Below are positions 8,881 through 17,247 of a DNA stretch of 64,000 nt, in pieces. Each line of letters begins with the position of its first letter. Positions within the stretch are counted from its first letter, which is position 1. The translations under genes were made by a program, and so were the position numbers. The stretch comes from Betaproteobacteria bacterium Ga0077532 (lineage in GTDB: Bacteria; Pseudomonadota; Gammaproteobacteria; Burkholderiales; Ga0077523). Below the pieces are notes generated by a model, which ran no database searches, was not told where the DNA came from, and was given only the letters and a program-made list of their open reading frames with translations. The stretch lies in contig LNEE01000062.1 of the NCBI GenBank assembly GCA_001464895.1, forward strand, positions 128,333 to 192,332, written 5' to 3'.

Positions 8881-9231
8881 ATGGCACCGCAGCCGCCAAG
8901 CCCGGGCACGCCGCTCTGCCGGATCGACGAGATCCCGGACGGCGAGGGCCGCGAGTTCGTGTTCGGCACGGGCATGGCCGCATGGCGCGGGCTCGTCGTG
9001 CGGCGCGGCGATCGTGTCTTCGGGTACGTGAACGAATGCCCGCATCACTTCATCCCCCTGAACGACCGCGAGGACCGGTTCGTGACCTGGGATCACGAAT
9101 GGATCATCTGCTCGGCCCACGCCGCCGTGTTCCGCTACGAGGACGGCCATTGCGAGGACGGCCCGTGCAAGGGCCGCGGTCTCCAGCCGTGGCCGGTGGT
9201 ACTCCTCGACGGCGCGATCGTCACGGCCTGA
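8881..9231 (+). CDS. Rieske [2Fe-2S] domain protein
   Basis: Small soluble ferredoxin-like protein of 116 residues. The Rieske cluster ligands are visible as C53-P-H55 and C77-S-A-H80 (ECPHHF ... ICSAHAAVF), the CxH-CxxH pattern. No signal peptide or membrane segment is present and no dioxygenase catalytic domain is attached, so it is either a free electron carrier or a regulatory subunit. It follows sbtB by 22 bases on the same strand and is probably co-transcribed, but a functional tie to bicarbonate transport is unproven. It contains no further recognisable domain. Confidence 0.88.
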   Translation: MAPQPPSPGTPLCRIDEIPDGEGREFVFGTGMAAWRGLVVRRGDRVFGYVNECPHHFIPLNDREDRFVTWDHEWIICSAHAAVFRYEDGHCEDGPCKGRGLQPWPVVLLDGAIVTA

Positions 9232-9285
9232 TCCGGACGGGAACGCCCCGGTCGAGCGATGGCGATTCCCCGCCCAATCATCGCC

Positions 9286-9307
9286 TTGCTTACCATAAGC
9301 TAGGCAA
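9286..9307. promoter_or_regulatory. Candidate MarR operator
   Basis: Imperfect inverted repeat TTGCTTACC ... GCTAGGCAA with a 4-base centre (7 of 9 arm positions match). It lies 13 bases before the start of the marR-type gene and in an AT-richer patch than its surroundings, where an autorepressor of an efflux operon would be expected. No binding data; inferred from symmetry and position. Confidence 0.5.
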
Positions 9308-9320
9308 CTAAAATCGCGCC

Positions 9321-9800
9321 ATGGCCCAGGAAGACCTTTCGCGCAACTTCGGTTTCATCCTGAACGACGTCGCGCGGCTCCTGCGCACGGCGTTCGATCG
9401 GCGCGTGCGTTCGCTGGGCTTCACCCGCTCGCAGTGGTGGGTGCTCAATCACCTGTACCGCAACAATGGCCTCAATCAGTCCGAACTCGCCGAGTTGCTC
9501 GAAGTGGAGAAGGCGACGCTCGGCCGTCTGCTCGACCGCATGGAACAGAAGGGCTGGATCCGCCGCGAGGCCGACGCCAATGATCGGCGGGTGCGGCGCG
9601 TGTTCCTGACGGACGAGGTCAGCCCGACCATGAAGGCCATGCGTGCCGCCGCCGCCGATCTCCGCCGCGAGGCGCTCGCCGGGCTGACACCGGAGGCCCA
9701 GGATCACTTCGTCGATACGCTCATCGCCGTGAAGACCAACCTGACGCGCCCCGCTCCCGGCGCCGCCGTCAGGGCGCCACGGATCCGGGAACGCCGATGA
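9321..9800 (+). CDS. MarR-family transcriptional regulator
   Basis: DNA-binding dimer of 159 residues. The winged helix is visible: SQWWVLNHLYRNNGLNQSELAELLEVEKATLGRLLDRMEQKGWIRREADANDRRVRRVFLTDE (about 34-96), with the conserved DRR(V)R wing. It is the first gene of a three-gene unit; its stop overlaps the start of the EmrA-like gene (ATGA at 9797-9800). The family usually represses its own operon until a phenolic or hydrophobic ligand binds. The palindrome at 9286-9307 is the likely operator. Confidence 0.92.
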   Translation: MAQEDLSRNFGFILNDVARLLRTAFDRRVRSLGFTRSQWWVLNHLYRNNGLNQSELAELLEVEKATLGRLLDRMEQKGWIRREADANDRRVRRVFLTDEVSPTMKAMRAAAADLRREALAGLTPEAQDHFVDTLIAVKTNLTRPAPGAAVRAPRIRERR

Positions 9801-10918
9801 CCCGCATGCCTCGCCTGCGTCGGCCATCCGCGCGCAGTCTCGTCCGGCTGTTGCTGCTCGTGGTCGTCCCGCTCGTCGCGATCGTGATCGCCACGCGCAT
9901 GTACGCCCAGTCGGGCCGGATCGCCGAGACCGAGAACGCGTACGTGAAGGCCGAGATCATCGTGGTGAGCAGCGAGGTCGTCGGGCGCGTCGTGGAGGTG
10001 GGCGTACGGGACAACCAAGCCGTTGTGGCCGGTGCGCTGCTGTTCCGTGTGGACCCGGCCCCCTTCGAGATCGCCGTGGCGCGCGCCCGTGCGCAGATGG
10101 ACGTCATCCGGACCGACCATCAATCGCTGCGCGCGGAGTACCGCGCAGCGCAGCGCGAGGGCGAGGAGGTCCAGGAACAGATCGCCTTCCTCTCGCGTCA
10201 GCTCGAGCGTCAGGAACGGTTGCGCGAGACCGGCATGGCCCGGGGCGATGCTCTCGACGAGGCGCGCCACAACCTCGAGCTGGCGCGCCGCCGACTCGTG
10301 AGCGTGCGCGAGCGTGCCACGCGCGTCGTCGCGGGCCTCGCCGGCAATCCCGACCTGCCCGTGGAACGCTTTCCGCGGTACGCGGAGGCGAAGGCCTCCC
10401 TCGACGCCGCGCTGGACGATCTCGCCCGCACCACGATCCGTGCCCCCGCGGCGGGCACGGTGAGCAACATGCGCCTGCAGCCGGGCGAGCACGTCGAGAA
10501 GGGGGCCCCGGTGTTCAGCCTGATCAGCGGCCAGCCCGCCTGGATCGAGGCGAACTATAAGGAGACGCAGCTCACGCACATGCGCGTCGGCCAGCGGGCC
10601 ACCGTGGCCGTCGACGCGTACCCTGACATCGAGTGGCCCGCAGTGGTGGCCTCGATCGCACCCACGACGGGCGCCGAGTTCGCCGTGCTGCCGCCGCAGA
10701 ACGCGAGCGGCAACTGGGTGAAGGTGGTGCAGCGCGTGCCGGTGCGGCTGGAGGTGGAACAGCCCGAAGGTCAGCCGAAGCTGCGGGCCGGGATGACCGT
10801 CACGGTGTCCGTGGACACCGGCCACAGCAACGGCCTGCCCCGCGTGGTGCAGCGCCTGGTGGATCGCGGTTTCCTGCCGCGCTTCCTCGAACCCGCCACC
10901 GCCGTCGCGGAGCGCTGA
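9797..10918 (+). CDS. EmrA/HlyD-type membrane fusion protein
   Basis: Periplasmic adaptor of a tripartite efflux pump, 373 residues. One N-terminal membrane anchor (SLVRLLLLVVVPLVAIVIATRM, about 13-34) is followed by a lipoyl-like half (VSSEVVGRVVEVGVRDNQAVVAGALLFRVDP), a helical hairpin rich in Arg/Glu (about 95-185) and the second lipoyl half (TIRAPAAGTVSNMRLQPGEHVEKG). It precedes a DHA2 transporter, the usual EmrA-EmrB order. No outer-membrane channel gene is next to it, so it must use one encoded elsewhere. Confidence 0.92.
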   Translation: MTRMPRLRRPSARSLVRLLLLVVVPLVAIVIATRMYAQSGRIAETENAYVKAEIIVVSSEVVGRVVEVGVRDNQAVVAGALLFRVDPAPFEIAVARARAQMDVIRTDHQSLRAEYRAAQREGEEVQEQIAFLSRQLERQERLRETGMARGDALDEARHNLELARRRLVSVRERATRVVAGLAGNPDLPVERFPRYAEAKASLDAALDDLARTTIRAPAAGTVSNMRLQPGEHVEKGAPVFSLISGQPAWIEANYKETQLTHMRVGQRATVAVDAYPDIEWPAVVASIAPTTGAEFAVLPPQNASGNWVKVVQRVPVRLEVEQPEGQPKLRAGMTVTVSVDTGHSNGLPRVVQRLVDRGFLPRFLEPATAVAER

Positions 10919-10945
10919 CGGGGCTGGAAAGCCCGTCGGCCGCCG

Positions 10946-12481
10946 ATGTCGTCCGCCGCGCACCTGCTGCCCCGCCATCCGCGGCTGGTCACCATCTCGG
11001 TGATGCTCGCGTCCCTGCTGTACTCCATCGACTGGACCATCGCAGCCGTGGCGCTGCCCCACATGCAGGGTGCCTTCTCGGCGACCCACGACCAGATCGG
11101 CTGGGTGATCACTTCGTACATCGTGGCCTCGGCCATCGCGATCCCGACGGCCGGATGGCTCTCGGTGCGCTACGGACGCAAGCGTCTTTTCGTGTGGGCG
11201 ATGCTGGGCTTCACGGTCGCCTCGATCTTCTGCGGCGCCTCGGAGACGCTGGCGATGGAAGTCGCATCGCGCATCGTGCAGGGGATGTGCGGAGCGTTCC
11301 TGATCCCGCTCTCGCACGCGGTGATCCTCGACACGTATCCGCCCGCGGAGCACGGCAAGGCGATGGCGCTGTGGGGGGCAGGCTCCGTGTTCGGCTCCTT
11401 CCTCGGGCCGACGCTGGGCGGGTACCTCACCGAGTACATGAGCTGGCACTACATCTTCTACATCAACGTGCCGTTCGGCCTGCTGGCGGCGGCGGGCATC
11501 GCGTCGTTCGTGCCGGAGACCCCGCGCGATCGGCACCGCCCCTTCGATGCGCTCGGCTTCGTGTCGCTCGGGATCGCCATCGGCTCGTTCCAGCTCATGC
11601 TCGACCGCGGCGGCAGCCTCGACTGGTTCGAGTCGCAGGAGATCGTCATCGAGGCCTGTCTCGTGGTTGCGGGCCTCTACGTCTTCATCACGCACAGCCT
11701 GACGACCGACCACCCGTTCCTCCACCTAGCCCTCTTCACGCAGCGCAACTTCGTGCTCGGTCTTGGATTCGTGTTCATGTATGGCCTCCTCACGGTGCCA
11801 CCGCTCGTCCTGATGCCGACGTTCCTGCAGGAGATCCGCGGCTATCCGATCGACACGATCGGCCTGCTGCAGGCACCGCGCGGCGTCGGCATGCTGGTCG
11901 CGATGATCGTGGGCGGAAAGATCACGGGCCGGATCGACCCGCGCCCACTGATCGCGCTGGGTCTCCTGTGCATCGCTGGTTCGGCGGCCGAGATGTCGAC
12001 GTGGAACGCCGACGTGGGCGTCTGGCCGCTCGTGTGGACCAACTTCGTGCAGGGCGTGGGGGGCGGGATCATCCTCGTGCCGATCCAGGTGATCGCCTTC
12101 CCGGGCATCGCCCCGACGCTGCGGACGGAGGCGGCGGCAACCTACAACCTGATCCGCAGCATCGGCGCGAGCATCGGCGTGTCGGCGGCGCTCACGCTGT
12201 TCGTGCGCGGCGGCACGATGCAGCGCTCACGCCTCGCCGAACACCTCACGCCTTACAGCGAAGCGCTGAACCACGCCGGCGATACCGTGACGCGCCATCT
12301 CGATTCGCTCCACGGTCTCGCGCTTCTCGACCACGAACTGGATCTCCAGGCCGCGATGATGGCGTACGTGGCCGACTTCCGGATGCTGGCATTCGCGGCA
12401 CTCGCCGGACTCCCGCTGCTGCTGCTCGTGCGGAAGCCGGCACCGCCCAGCATCGAAGACACCGTCGCCGCTGCGGAGTAG
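10946..12481 (+). CDS. EmrB/QacA-type MFS drug efflux transporter (DHA2)
   Basis: Proton-driven inner-membrane exporter of 511 residues with a 14-segment hydrophobic pattern. Signature regions are DWTIAAVALPHMQGAF (segment 1), GWLSVRYGRKRLF (the loop 2-3 motif), and SHAVILDTYPPAEHGKAMALWG. The ATG at 10946 follows the adaptor gene by 27 bases. With the MarR regulator it forms a standard inducible efflux unit for hydrophobic or aromatic compounds; the actual substrate cannot be read from sequence. It converges on the aminotransferase gene with only 11 bases between stops. Confidence 0.93.
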   Translation: MSSAAHLLPRHPRLVTISVMLASLLYSIDWTIAAVALPHMQGAFSATHDQIGWVITSYIVASAIAIPTAGWLSVRYGRKRLFVWAMLGFTVASIFCGASETLAMEVASRIVQGMCGAFLIPLSHAVILDTYPPAEHGKAMALWGAGSVFGSFLGPTLGGYLTEYMSWHYIFYINVPFGLLAAAGIASFVPETPRDRHRPFDALGFVSLGIAIGSFQLMLDRGGSLDWFESQEIVIEACLVVAGLYVFITHSLTTDHPFLHLALFTQRNFVLGLGFVFMYGLLTVPPLVLMPTFLQEIRGYPIDTIGLLQAPRGVGMLVAMIVGGKITGRIDPRPLIALGLLCIAGSAAEMSTWNADVGVWPLVWTNFVQGVGGGIILVPIQVIAFPGIAPTLRTEAAATYNLIRSIGASIGVSAALTLFVRGGTMQRSRLAEHLTPYSEALNHAGDTVTRHLDSLHGLALLDHELDLQAAMMAYVADFRMLAFAALAGLPLLLLVRKPAPPSIEDTVAAAE

Positions 12482-12492
12482 CCGCAGGCGCG

Positions 12493-13689
12493 CTATCTGG
12501 GCAGCGACGTCGGCCGCTTCGATTCGACGAGATGATCGAGCGCAGCGCGGACGCCCTCGCGCACGATCGGCACCCCCGCGAGCGCGAGCCCCATCTCGAC
12601 GCCCGACAACGTACCGGCCAACGTGAGATCGTTGAAGTCGCCGAGGTGGCCGATGCGGAACACCCGGCCCGAGAGGCGCCCGAGGCCGGTGCCGAGCGAC
12701 AGATCGAAGTGGTCGAGGATGAGCGCGCGCACGCGATCCGCGTCGTGGCCCTCGGGCAGCACCACCGCCGTGAGGGAGTTGCTGAACTCCTGCGGATCGG
12801 CGCACAGCACCTCGAGGCCCCAGCCCCGCACCGCGCGACGGGTGGCCTCGCCATGGCGGGCGTGACGCGCGAAGACGTTGTCGAGGCCCTCGTCCATGAG
12901 CATCACGATGGCCTCGTGGAGACCGTAGAGCAGATTGGTGGCGGGCGTATACGGGAACCAGCCGGCGCGGTTCGGTTCGAGCATCGCCTCCCATGACCAG
13001 TACGCGCGCGGCAGCGTCGCGGTCTTCGACGCCACGAGCGCCTTCTGGCTCACCGCGTTGAACGAGAGGCCCGGCGGCAGCATCAGGCCCTTCTGGGAAC
13101 CGGCGACGGTGACGTCGACGCCCCAGTCGTCGTGGTGGTACGGAATCGAGCCGAGGGACGAGATGGTGTCGACCATGAGCAGCGCCGGATGGTCCGCGCG
13201 ATCGATCGCCGCGCGCACGTCGGGAATGCGGCTCACGACGCCGGTGGAGGTCTCGTTGTGCACGACGCACACCGCGCGGATCTCGCGCTTCGTGTCCTCG
13301 GCGAGGCGCGCCTCGATGGCGGCCGGATGGGCACCGTGACGCCAGTCTCCGGGCAGGAACTCGGTGCGCAATCCGAGCTTCTCCGCGAGCCCGCGCCACA
13401 GCGACGCGAAATGCCCGGTCTCGCACATGAGCACGAGATCGCCGGACGAGAGCGTGTTCACCAGCGCGGCCTCCCATGCACCCGTGCCGGAGGCGGGATA
13501 GATGACGACCGGATGGTGCGTGCCGAAGATCGGCTTCAGGCCGTCGAGCACCGCGCGCGCCAAGCGGTTGAAGTCGGGGCCGCGATGGTCGATCGTCGGG
13601 CGGTCCATCGCGCGGAGCACGCGGTCGGGCACGTTCGTGGGACCGGGAATCTGGAGGAAATGGCGGCCGGCGCGGTGACTCATGGACAT
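12493..13689 (-). CDS. Class V aminotransferase, serine/alanine-glyoxylate type
   Basis: PLP enzyme of 398 residues, most like serine-glyoxylate or alanine-glyoxylate aminotransferases. The N-terminus GRHFLQIPGPTNVPDRVLRAM is diagnostic for the SgaA group, and the PLP lysine is K200 in AGSQKGLMLPPG. The open frame extends 49 codons upstream, but the ATG at 13689 (or the next at 13683) gives the family start. It is transcribed away from a 2-hydroxyacid dehydrogenase; together they would turn a 2-hydroxyacid such as glycolate into an oxoacid and aminate it, a photorespiration-like salvage. A second class V enzyme is encoded at 29427-30938. Confidence 0.88.
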   Translation of the reverse strand: MSMSHRAGRHFLQIPGPTNVPDRVLRAMDRPTIDHRGPDFNRLARAVLDGLKPIFGTHHPVVIYPASGTGAWEAALVNTLSSGDLVLMCETGHFASLWRGLAEKLGLRTEFLPGDWRHGAHPAAIEARLAEDTKREIRAVCVVHNETSTGVVSRIPDVRAAIDRADHPALLMVDTISSLGSIPYHHDDWGVDVTVAGSQKGLMLPPGLSFNAVSQKALVASKTATLPRAYWSWEAMLEPNRAGWFPYTPATNLLYGLHEAIVMLMDEGLDNVFARHARHGEATRRAVRGWGLEVLCADPQEFSNSLTAVVLPEGHDADRVRALILDHFDLSLGTGLGRLSGRVFRIGHLGDFNDLTLAGTLSGVEMGLALAGVPIVREGVRAALDHLVESKRPTSLPR

Positions 13690-13841
13690 GAACCTGGAGG
13701 ACGACGAAGCACGGATCGTAGTCTCCGGCCGAGCGGCACCGCAAGGCGGTCGCGGCGCCATGCGCGGGCCCGCCACCGATCGCTGGATCGATCGCGTCGC
13801 GACGGCGCAGAATCCGGGGTCGATCCTCCGTGTCACCGCCC

Positions 13842-16772
13842 ATGTCCGCCACCGCCATTCCCGATGCCGTCGCCCGTCGCCTCGCCCGCGAGATCCGTGG
13901 CGATGTGCTCCTCGATACCGCGAGCCGTGGGCGCTACGCGACGGACGCTTCGATCTACCAGATCCTGCCGCTCGGCGTCGTGGTGCCCCAATCCGAGGAC
14001 GACGTCGCGACGGCCATCGCCATTGCCGCCGAAGCCGGGATGCCGGTGCTGCCGCGCGGTGGCGGCACGTCGCAATGCGGTCAGACGGTCGGTGCCGCCA
14101 TCGTCATCGATACGTCGCGCCATCTGAATCGCATCGTCGAGGTCGACGCCGAGGCGCGCACCGCATGGGTGGAGCCCGGCGTCGTGCTCGACCACCTGAA
14201 TGCACATCTACGGTCGGCGGGACTCTGGTACCCGGTGGATGTCTCCACCAGTGCGCAGGCGACGCTGGGCGGCATGGCCGGCAACAACTCGTGCGGCGCC
14301 CGTTCGATCCGTCACGGCAACATGGTGCACAACGTCCTCGGGATCGAGGCGTGGCTCGCGGACGGCGAGCGGTGCACGTTCGGGCCGTCGTCCGAGGTCG
14401 CAGCCGGTCCGGCGCGGTATCGCGCACTGGTGGCTCGCATCCACGCCATCGCGACGCGCGAGCGGGACGAGATCGAGGCGCGGTGGCCGAAGGTGCTGCG
14501 GCGCGTCCAGGGCTACAACCTCGACATGGTGCAGCCGCTGGCGCCGCACAACCTCGCGCACCTGCTGGTGGGCTCGGAGGGCACGCTGGCGTGGTTCCGA
14601 CGCCTCAAGCTCGCGCTGAAGCCCCTGCCCGCGCACAAGGTGCTGGGCGTCGCGCATTTCCCGTCGTTCTACGATGCGATGGCGATCACACAGGAGATCG
14701 TGAAGCTCGATCCGGAGGCGGTGGAACTTGTCGACCGCACGATGATCGGGCTCGCGCGTGGCCACGATGAGTTCCGGCCCGTGGTGGAGCAGTACTTCCT
14801 CGGTCAGCCGGACGCCATCCTTCTCGTGGAGTTCGCCGGCGAGGAGAAGGCAGCGCAGGTCGCGAAGCTGGACCGGCTGGTGGAGCTGCTGGCCGATCGC
14901 GGTCTGCCCGACGCCGTGGTGAAGGTGACCGACGCCCGGCAACAGCGCGACATCTGGGAGGTCCGCAAGGCCGGGCTGAACATCATGATGTCGATGAAGG
15001 GCGACGGGAAGCCGGTGTCGTTCATCGAGGATTGCGCGGTGCCGCTCGAGCATCTCGCGGAGTACACGCGCCGGATCGACGAGGTGTTCGCGAAACACGG
15101 CACGCGCGGCACGTGGTACGCCCACGCCTCGGTGGGCACGCTGCACGTTCGGCCCGTGCTCGACATGAAGACCGATGGCGCCATGAAGATGCGCGCCATC
15201 GCCGAGGAGGCCTGCGCCCTCGTGCGCGAGTACAAGGGCGCATTCTCCGGCGAGCACGGCGACGGCCTGGTGCGATCGGAGTGGATCGAGCCGATCCTCG
15301 GCGCGCGCCTCACCGCGGCGCTCGGCGAGGTGAAGGCGGTGCTCGATCCGCAGGGACTCTTCAACCCGGGGAAGATCGTGCGCCCCTCGCGCATGGACGA
15401 CCGCACGCTCTTCCGATTCGCGCCCGGCTACCAGCGCCTGCCCGTCGAGACGGCGTACGACTGGTCGGCGTGGGGTGGGCTGGGCGGCGCGGTCGAGATG
15501 TGCAACAACAATGGCCACTGCCGCAAGTTCGACGCCGGGACGATGTGCCCGTCGTACCGCGCGACCCGCGATGAGCAACACCTGACCCGCGGCCGCGCGA
15601 ACACGCTGCGGCTCGCGCTCTCCGGTCAACTCGGCCCGGACGGCATCCGGTCCGACGCCGTGAAGGACGCGATGGACCTCTGCGTGAGTTGCAAGGGCTG
15701 CCGGCGCGAGTGTCCGACTGGCGTAGACATGGCGCGCATGAAGCTCGAATGGCTGCACCAGGCGTCGAAGGATCGCTCTCCCACGCTGCGCGAGCGACTC
15801 GTCGGCCGGCTGCCCGACTACGCGCCGACCCTCGCGAAGATGCCGTGGCTCGCGAACCTCCGCGACGACGTGCCCGGCCTCGCCGGTCTGACGGAACGCC
15901 TGACCGGCCTCTCGGCGAAGCGCGCTTTGCCGCGATGGCGGTCGGATGCCTTCCGCGATGGCGAAGTCCCCGCGCTAACGGCCGCGCCCGCCGCGAATAC
16001 CGTCGTGCTGTTCGCCGACACCTTCGACCGCTACTTCGAACCGGAGAACCTGCGCGCCGCGGTGAAGGTACTGGGTGCGCTGGGCCACGACGTACGCACT
16101 GCCCGGCCAGTCGGCGACGGCCGGCCGCTCTGCTGCGGCCGCACCCACCTCGCGACGGGCGACGTCGCACGGGCGCGGGCCGAGGCGCACCGGCTGCTCG
16201 ACGCCCTGGCGCCAGCGCTCGCGGCCGGCTGCCCCATCGTCGGACTGGAGCCGTCCTGCCTCTTCACCCTGAAGGATGAGTACCTGGCTCTCGGACTCGG
16301 CCCGGCCGCCGAGAGACTTGCGACGCAGGCCGTCCTGCTGGAGGACGTCGTGGCGCGCTCGCCGGAGGCGGCGGGGCGGGCCTTCGGACCCCTTGCCAAG
16401 CGCGTGCTGCTGCATGGACACTGCCATCAGAAGGCCTTCGGGGCGATGCCCTCGGTGACGCGGGCGCTCGCGCTGGTGCCGGCGCTCGAAGTCACGGAAG
16501 TCGTCTCGAGCTGCTGCGGGATGGCGGGGAGCTTCGGCTACGAGACCGAGCACCACGAGATCTCGCTGCGCATGGCGGAGGCGTCGCTGCTGCCGGCCGT
16601 GCGGGGGGCCGCAGAGGACACACTGATCGTGGCCGACGGCACGAGCTGCCGCCACCAGATCGCCGACGGCACCGGGCGCGGTGCGATGCATGTGGTCCGC
16701 GTGCTGGAGATGGCGCTCGCCGGGAACGGCGGTCAGGCGCCCGGCCGGACGACACTGAGAGGATCGACATGA
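13842..16772 (+). CDS. FAD-linked 2-hydroxyacid dehydrogenase with Fe-S and CCG domains (YdiJ/Dld-like)
   Basis: A 976-residue fusion. The FAD-binding domain (about 40-180) shows VLPRGGGTSQCGQTVG and GGMAGNNSCGARSIRHGN. An FAD-oxidase C-terminal domain follows (about 210-460, with GEHGDGLVRSEW). Two Fe-S regions come next: CNNNGHCRKF...MCPSYRAT and CVSCKGCRRECPTGVD. The CCG-type C-terminal domain carries HGHCHQKA and SSCCGMAGSFGYE. The architecture matches YdiJ-type enzymes that oxidise D-2-hydroxyacids (2-hydroxyglutarate, lactate or glycolate) and pass electrons to quinone. A GTG at 13830 is in frame, but the ATG at 13842 is preferred. The stop overlaps the cupin start (ATGA at 16769). Confidence 0.9.
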   Translation: MSATAIPDAVARRLAREIRGDVLLDTASRGRYATDASIYQILPLGVVVPQSEDDVATAIAIAAEAGMPVLPRGGGTSQCGQTVGAAIVIDTSRHLNRIVEVDAEARTAWVEPGVVLDHLNAHLRSAGLWYPVDVSTSAQATLGGMAGNNSCGARSIRHGNMVHNVLGIEAWLADGERCTFGPSSEVAAGPARYRALVARIHAIATRERDEIEARWPKVLRRVQGYNLDMVQPLAPHNLAHLLVGSEGTLAWFRRLKLALKPLPAHKVLGVAHFPSFYDAMAITQEIVKLDPEAVELVDRTMIGLARGHDEFRPVVEQYFLGQPDAILLVEFAGEEKAAQVAKLDRLVELLADRGLPDAVVKVTDARQQRDIWEVRKAGLNIMMSMKGDGKPVSFIEDCAVPLEHLAEYTRRIDEVFAKHGTRGTWYAHASVGTLHVRPVLDMKTDGAMKMRAIAEEACALVREYKGAFSGEHGDGLVRSEWIEPILGARLTAALGEVKAVLDPQGLFNPGKIVRPSRMDDRTLFRFAPGYQRLPVETAYDWSAWGGLGGAVEMCNNNGHCRKFDAGTMCPSYRATRDEQHLTRGRANTLRLALSGQLGPDGIRSDAVKDAMDLCVSCKGCRRECPTGVDMARMKLEWLHQASKDRSPTLRERLVGRLPDYAPTLAKMPWLANLRDDVPGLAGLTERLTGLSAKRALPRWRSDAFRDGEVPALTAAPAANTVVLFADTFDRYFEPENLRAAVKVLGALGHDVRTARPVGDGRPLCCGRTHLATGDVARARAEAHRLLDALAPALAAGCPIVGLEPSCLFTLKDEYLALGLGPAAERLATQAVLLEDVVARSPEAAGRAFGPLAKRVLLHGHCHQKAFGAMPSVTRALALVPALEVTEVVSSCCGMAGSFGYETEHHEISLRMAEASLLPAVRGAAEDTLIVADGTSCRHQIADGTGRGAMHVVRVLEMALAGNGGQAPGRTTLRGST

Positions 16773-17239
16773 GCGGGACGACGGAATCGCAATGGAAGTT
16801 TCACGGCGTGCGTGTCGTGAAGAGCAACGAACTGGACACCAACACCGCGCAGACCCCGGGGATGAACCGTGCGGCGGCGATCACGCATGCGAGGTGCGGC
16901 GCCGAGAAGCTGTGGGCCGGTACCGTGGTCATCCATCCGAAGGCCAAGACGGGCGCGCATCACCACGGCCCGGTGGAGAGCGTGATCTACGTCGTGAGCG
17001 GCCGGGCCCGCATGCGCTGGGGCGACAACCTCGAGTTCACGGCCGAGGCCGGCCCGGGCGACTTCATCCACGTGCCGCCATTCGTTCCGCACCAGGAGAT
17101 CAACGCGTCGGACACGGAGCCGCTCTCTTGCGTGCTCTGCCGCAGCGGTCAGGACCCCGTGGTCGTGAACCTCGATATCCCACCCGCCGAGAACCCCGAG
17201 GCTGTGCACTGGGTCGACGACATCCACCCGGCTCCCTGA
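16769..17239 (+). CDS. Cupin-domain protein
   Basis: Small beta-barrel metal-binding protein of 156 residues. Cupin motif 1 is visible as GAHHHGPVESVIYVVSGRARMRWG (His-rich, with the Glu) around 62-85, and motif 2 as PGDFIHVPPFVPHQEIN around 94-110, so three His and a Glu are available to hold one metal. It overlaps the dehydrogenase gene by 4 bases and is probably co-translated. The reaction is unknown; isomerase, dioxygenase or ligand-binding roles are all possible in this superfamily. Confidence 0.87.
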   Translation: MSGTTESQWKFHGVRVVKSNELDTNTAQTPGMNRAAAITHARCGAEKLWAGTVVIHPKAKTGAHHHGPVESVIYVVSGRARMRWGDNLEFTAEAGPGDFIHVPPFVPHQEINASDTEPLSCVLCRSGQDPVVVNLDIPPAENPEAVHWVDDIHPAP

Positions 17240-17247
17240 CCGGAGCG

